From assembly GCA_002067325.1 (NCBI GenBank), contig MVQY01000093.1, forward strand, positions 1 through 6,008: 6,008 nucleotides of DNA, written 5' to 3'. The stretch is from Methanobacterium sp. PtaU1.Bin097. Its GTDB lineage: Archaea > Methanobacteriota > Methanobacteria > Methanobacteriales > Methanobacteriaceae. The notes under the pieces were generated by a model, which saw only the letters and a program-made list of their open reading frames with translations, was not told where the DNA came from and made no database searches. Positions within the stretch are counted from its first letter, which is position 1. Each line of letters starts with the position of its first letter. Position numbers and translations under genes: made by a program. Of this stretch, positions 4,665-6,008 are shown piece after piece.

Positions 4665-5867
4665 GTGGAATTACTATCCCCTGCCCGGGATTTCGCATCC
4701 CTGAATGCCGCCATCGGTAACGGTGCAGACTCAGTTTATCTGGGTATTCCAGGATACAATTTAAGGGCGCATACCAACCAGTTTCTTCTGGAAGATCTAG
4801 AGGAAGCGGTAGAAACGTGTCATAAGAATGGTGTGAAGGTGTATGTATCCACCAATACCATCATGAAGGATGATGACCTGGAATCCCTGAAGAAAATCCT
4901 GCCGGAGATAAAATCAGCCGGGGCAGATGCCATCATAGCCTCTGATCTGGGGGTTCTTAAGCTGGCCCGGGAGAATGATTTAAAGGTGCATATGAGTGTC
5001 CAGGCCAACATATCCAATCTGGAATCAGTAAAACTACTGGAAGAGTTGGGTGTAAATCGGGTAATCCTCTCCCGTGAGCTTTCATTGGATGAGATAAGGA
5101 AGATAAAGGCGGGAAGTCCGGTGGAGATTGAAGTCTTCATCCACGGGGCTATGTGCATGGCCCTATCCGGGAGGTGCTTTTTAAGTTCTCATCTCTATGG
5201 TAAAAGCGCCAACAGTGGAGAATGTATACAGCCCTGCCGGGAAAACTGGAAACTGGTGGGTGAGGATCAACAAGATGCAAATGTTAATAAAGAACTGGTA
5301 ATCACCCAGGAAAACAACATCACCAACCTGTTAAGTCCTAAAGACCTGTGTATGGTTGAACACATACCAGAACTCATGGAGGCCGGCATCGACGCCTTCA
5401 AAATTGAGGGAAGAGCCAGGCCAGCCGATTACGTGGGGACGGTGACCAGAACGTACAGAGAGGCAATAGACTTATACGAAAAGGGTGAATGGAAATTTAA
5501 CCCACAGTGGCTGGAAGAGCTACGGAAAGTATTCAACCGGGGATTTGACACCGGATTCTACTACAGGACACCATATGAAACCAGCAGATCCAATGAATCA
5601 ACCCATATAAAAAATGACATTGGTGAAGTAGTAAACTATTACAGTAACGTCTCTGCAGCAGAGATAAGACTCTGGGATGACCTTCAGGTGGGAGATGAGA
5701 TCATAATCGAGGGTAAAACAACCGGCAGCCTAATCCAGAGGGTTGAATCCATGCAGGTCCTGGGTAAAAACGTAGATAAGGTCATTAAGGATCAAAACGT
5801 GGCTGTATTAGTTGAAGGTAAGGTCAGGCCGAATGATGTTGTTTATAAGAGAATTAAAAGGGAGTAA
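4665..5867 (+). CDS. U32-family protein (TrhP/YegQ-like), probable Fe-S RNA-modification enzyme, GTG start
   Basis: A 400-residue protein annotated classically as peptidase U32. It opens MELLSPARDFASLNAAIGNGADSVYLG, the family's first barrel strand and GADSVYLG motif. The U32 signature E-x-F-x2-G-A-M-C-x4-G-x-C-x-L-S is exact at 156-174. Four cysteines, C164, C171, C187 and C191, have the C-x6-C-x15-C-x3-C spacing expected for an iron-sulfur site. A GIDAFKIEGRARPADYVGTVTRTYREA segment follows, and a small C-terminal domain covers about 310-400. Characterised relatives TrhP (tRNA U34 hydroxylation) and RlhA (23S rRNA) make RNA hydroxylation likelier than proteolysis, but the substrate here is unknown. 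Start: GTG at 4665, eight bases after AGGTGAT (4651-4657, with GTG 4653 inside it). Length is near that of the YegQ group. It is followed by a 124-bp spacer without a clear terminator. Confidence 0.92.
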   Translation: MELLSPARDFASLNAAIGNGADSVYLGIPGYNLRAHTNQFLLEDLEEAVETCHKNGVKVYVSTNTIMKDDDLESLKKILPEIKSAGADAIIASDLGVLKLARENDLKVHMSVQANISNLESVKLLEELGVNRVILSRELSLDEIRKIKAGSPVEIEVFIHGAMCMALSGRCFLSSHLYGKSANSGECIQPCRENWKLVGEDQQDANVNKELVITQENNITNLLSPKDLCMVEHIPELMEAGIDAFKIEGRARPADYVGTVTRTYREAIDLYEKGEWKFNPQWLEELRKVFNRGFDTGFYYRTPYETSRSNESTHIKNDIGEVVNYYSNVSAAEIRLWDDLQVGDEIIIEGKTTGSLIQRVESMQVLGKNVDKVIKDQNVAVLVEGKVRPNDVVYKRIKRE

Positions 5868-5991
5868 ATTTAAAGGAAGATTAAAAGTAGAGTTTAAAAA
5901 ATTGAGCGTTACTTTGAAAACCCATGTTTTACAGAAAAGGTTCTTTAATTAAAAAGAATAAAATTTACAATATCACAGGAGATGAAAATTT
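5868..5991 (+). other. Spacer between the U32 gene and the next gene
   Basis: 124 AT-rich bases without a supportable gene. A small hairpin AAAAC-CCAT-GTTTT (5917-5930) has no following T run, so I do not call it a terminator. TTTAATTAAAA near 5944-5954 could serve as a TATA box for the gene starting at 5992. Confidence 0.4.
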
Positions 5992-6008
5992 ATGTTGGAA
6001 AATATTAC
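5992..6008 (+). CDS. Start of an unidentified gene, cut by the right window edge
   Basis: ATG at 5992 opens MLENI and runs off the window after five full codons. AGGAG (5977-5981), extended as GGAGATGA, lies about 10 bases upstream, a usable Shine-Dalgarno distance. An overlapping ATG at 5982 in another frame (MKIYVGKYY) directly abuts AGGAG and is a less likely start. Too little is visible to name a product. Confidence 0.5.

Noticed and set aside
4820..5158. Minus-strand 112-codon frame opposite the U32 gene
   Set aside because: Antisense shadow of conserved U32 sequence.
5917..5930. Hairpin AAAAC-CCAT-GTTTT as terminator
   Set aside because: Five AT-rich pairs with no following T run.

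Overview
The window reads as ordinary core chromosome of a methanogenic archaeon, most likely order Methanobacteriales and probably a Methanobacterium relative. The clues are a Sm-like protein that closely resembles what I recall of the Methanothermobacter Sm1 protein, an archaeal-only L37e/Lsm gene pair, an ArfB-type FAPy deformylase (archaeal flavin/F420 pathway), GGTGA(T)-type Shine-Dalgarno sequences, TATA-like promoters and AT-rich spacers. I see no insertion sequence, CRISPR array, tRNA or rRNA.

Layout. Minus strand, read right to left: an MCT-1-like pre-PUA/PUA protein (1220-744), then arfB (653 to the left edge, cut near its C-terminus). A divergent, gene-poor spacer (1221-1570) separates these from the plus-strand genes. 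These are lsm (1571-1813), rpl37e (1863-2048) and a toprim/coiled-coil protein (2069-2962) as one compact operon; then purF (3159-4556) with its own promoter region; then a U32-family protein of the TrhP/YegQ type (4665-5867). The first codons of another gene appear at the right edge (5992-6008).

How the genes fit together. Most of the window concerns RNA and translation: an Lsm RNA chaperone, ribosomal protein L37e, a possible toprim nucleic-acid enzyme in the same operon, a PUA protein related to eukaryotic MCT-1, and a U32 protein whose characterised bacterial relatives hydroxylate tRNA or rRNA. PurF (first committed step of purine synthesis) and ArfB (an early step from GTP to flavin and F420) are linked through purine supply, but they are on opposite strands and not in one operon.

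The points most worth a second look are: (1) the MCT-1-like gene seems to start at ATT, which recalls the AUU start of bacterial infC; (2) the uncharacterised toprim/coiled-coil gene tied to lsm-rpl37e, whose base composition falls sharply between its 5' and 3' parts; (3) a three-copy degenerate repeat of about 23 bp that begins inside the last codons of the PUA gene; (4) an inverted repeat flanking the likely purF TATA box. Four of the seven starts seen internally appear to be non-ATG, each with a Shine-Dalgarno match. All calls come from reading the sequence; no database search was run.
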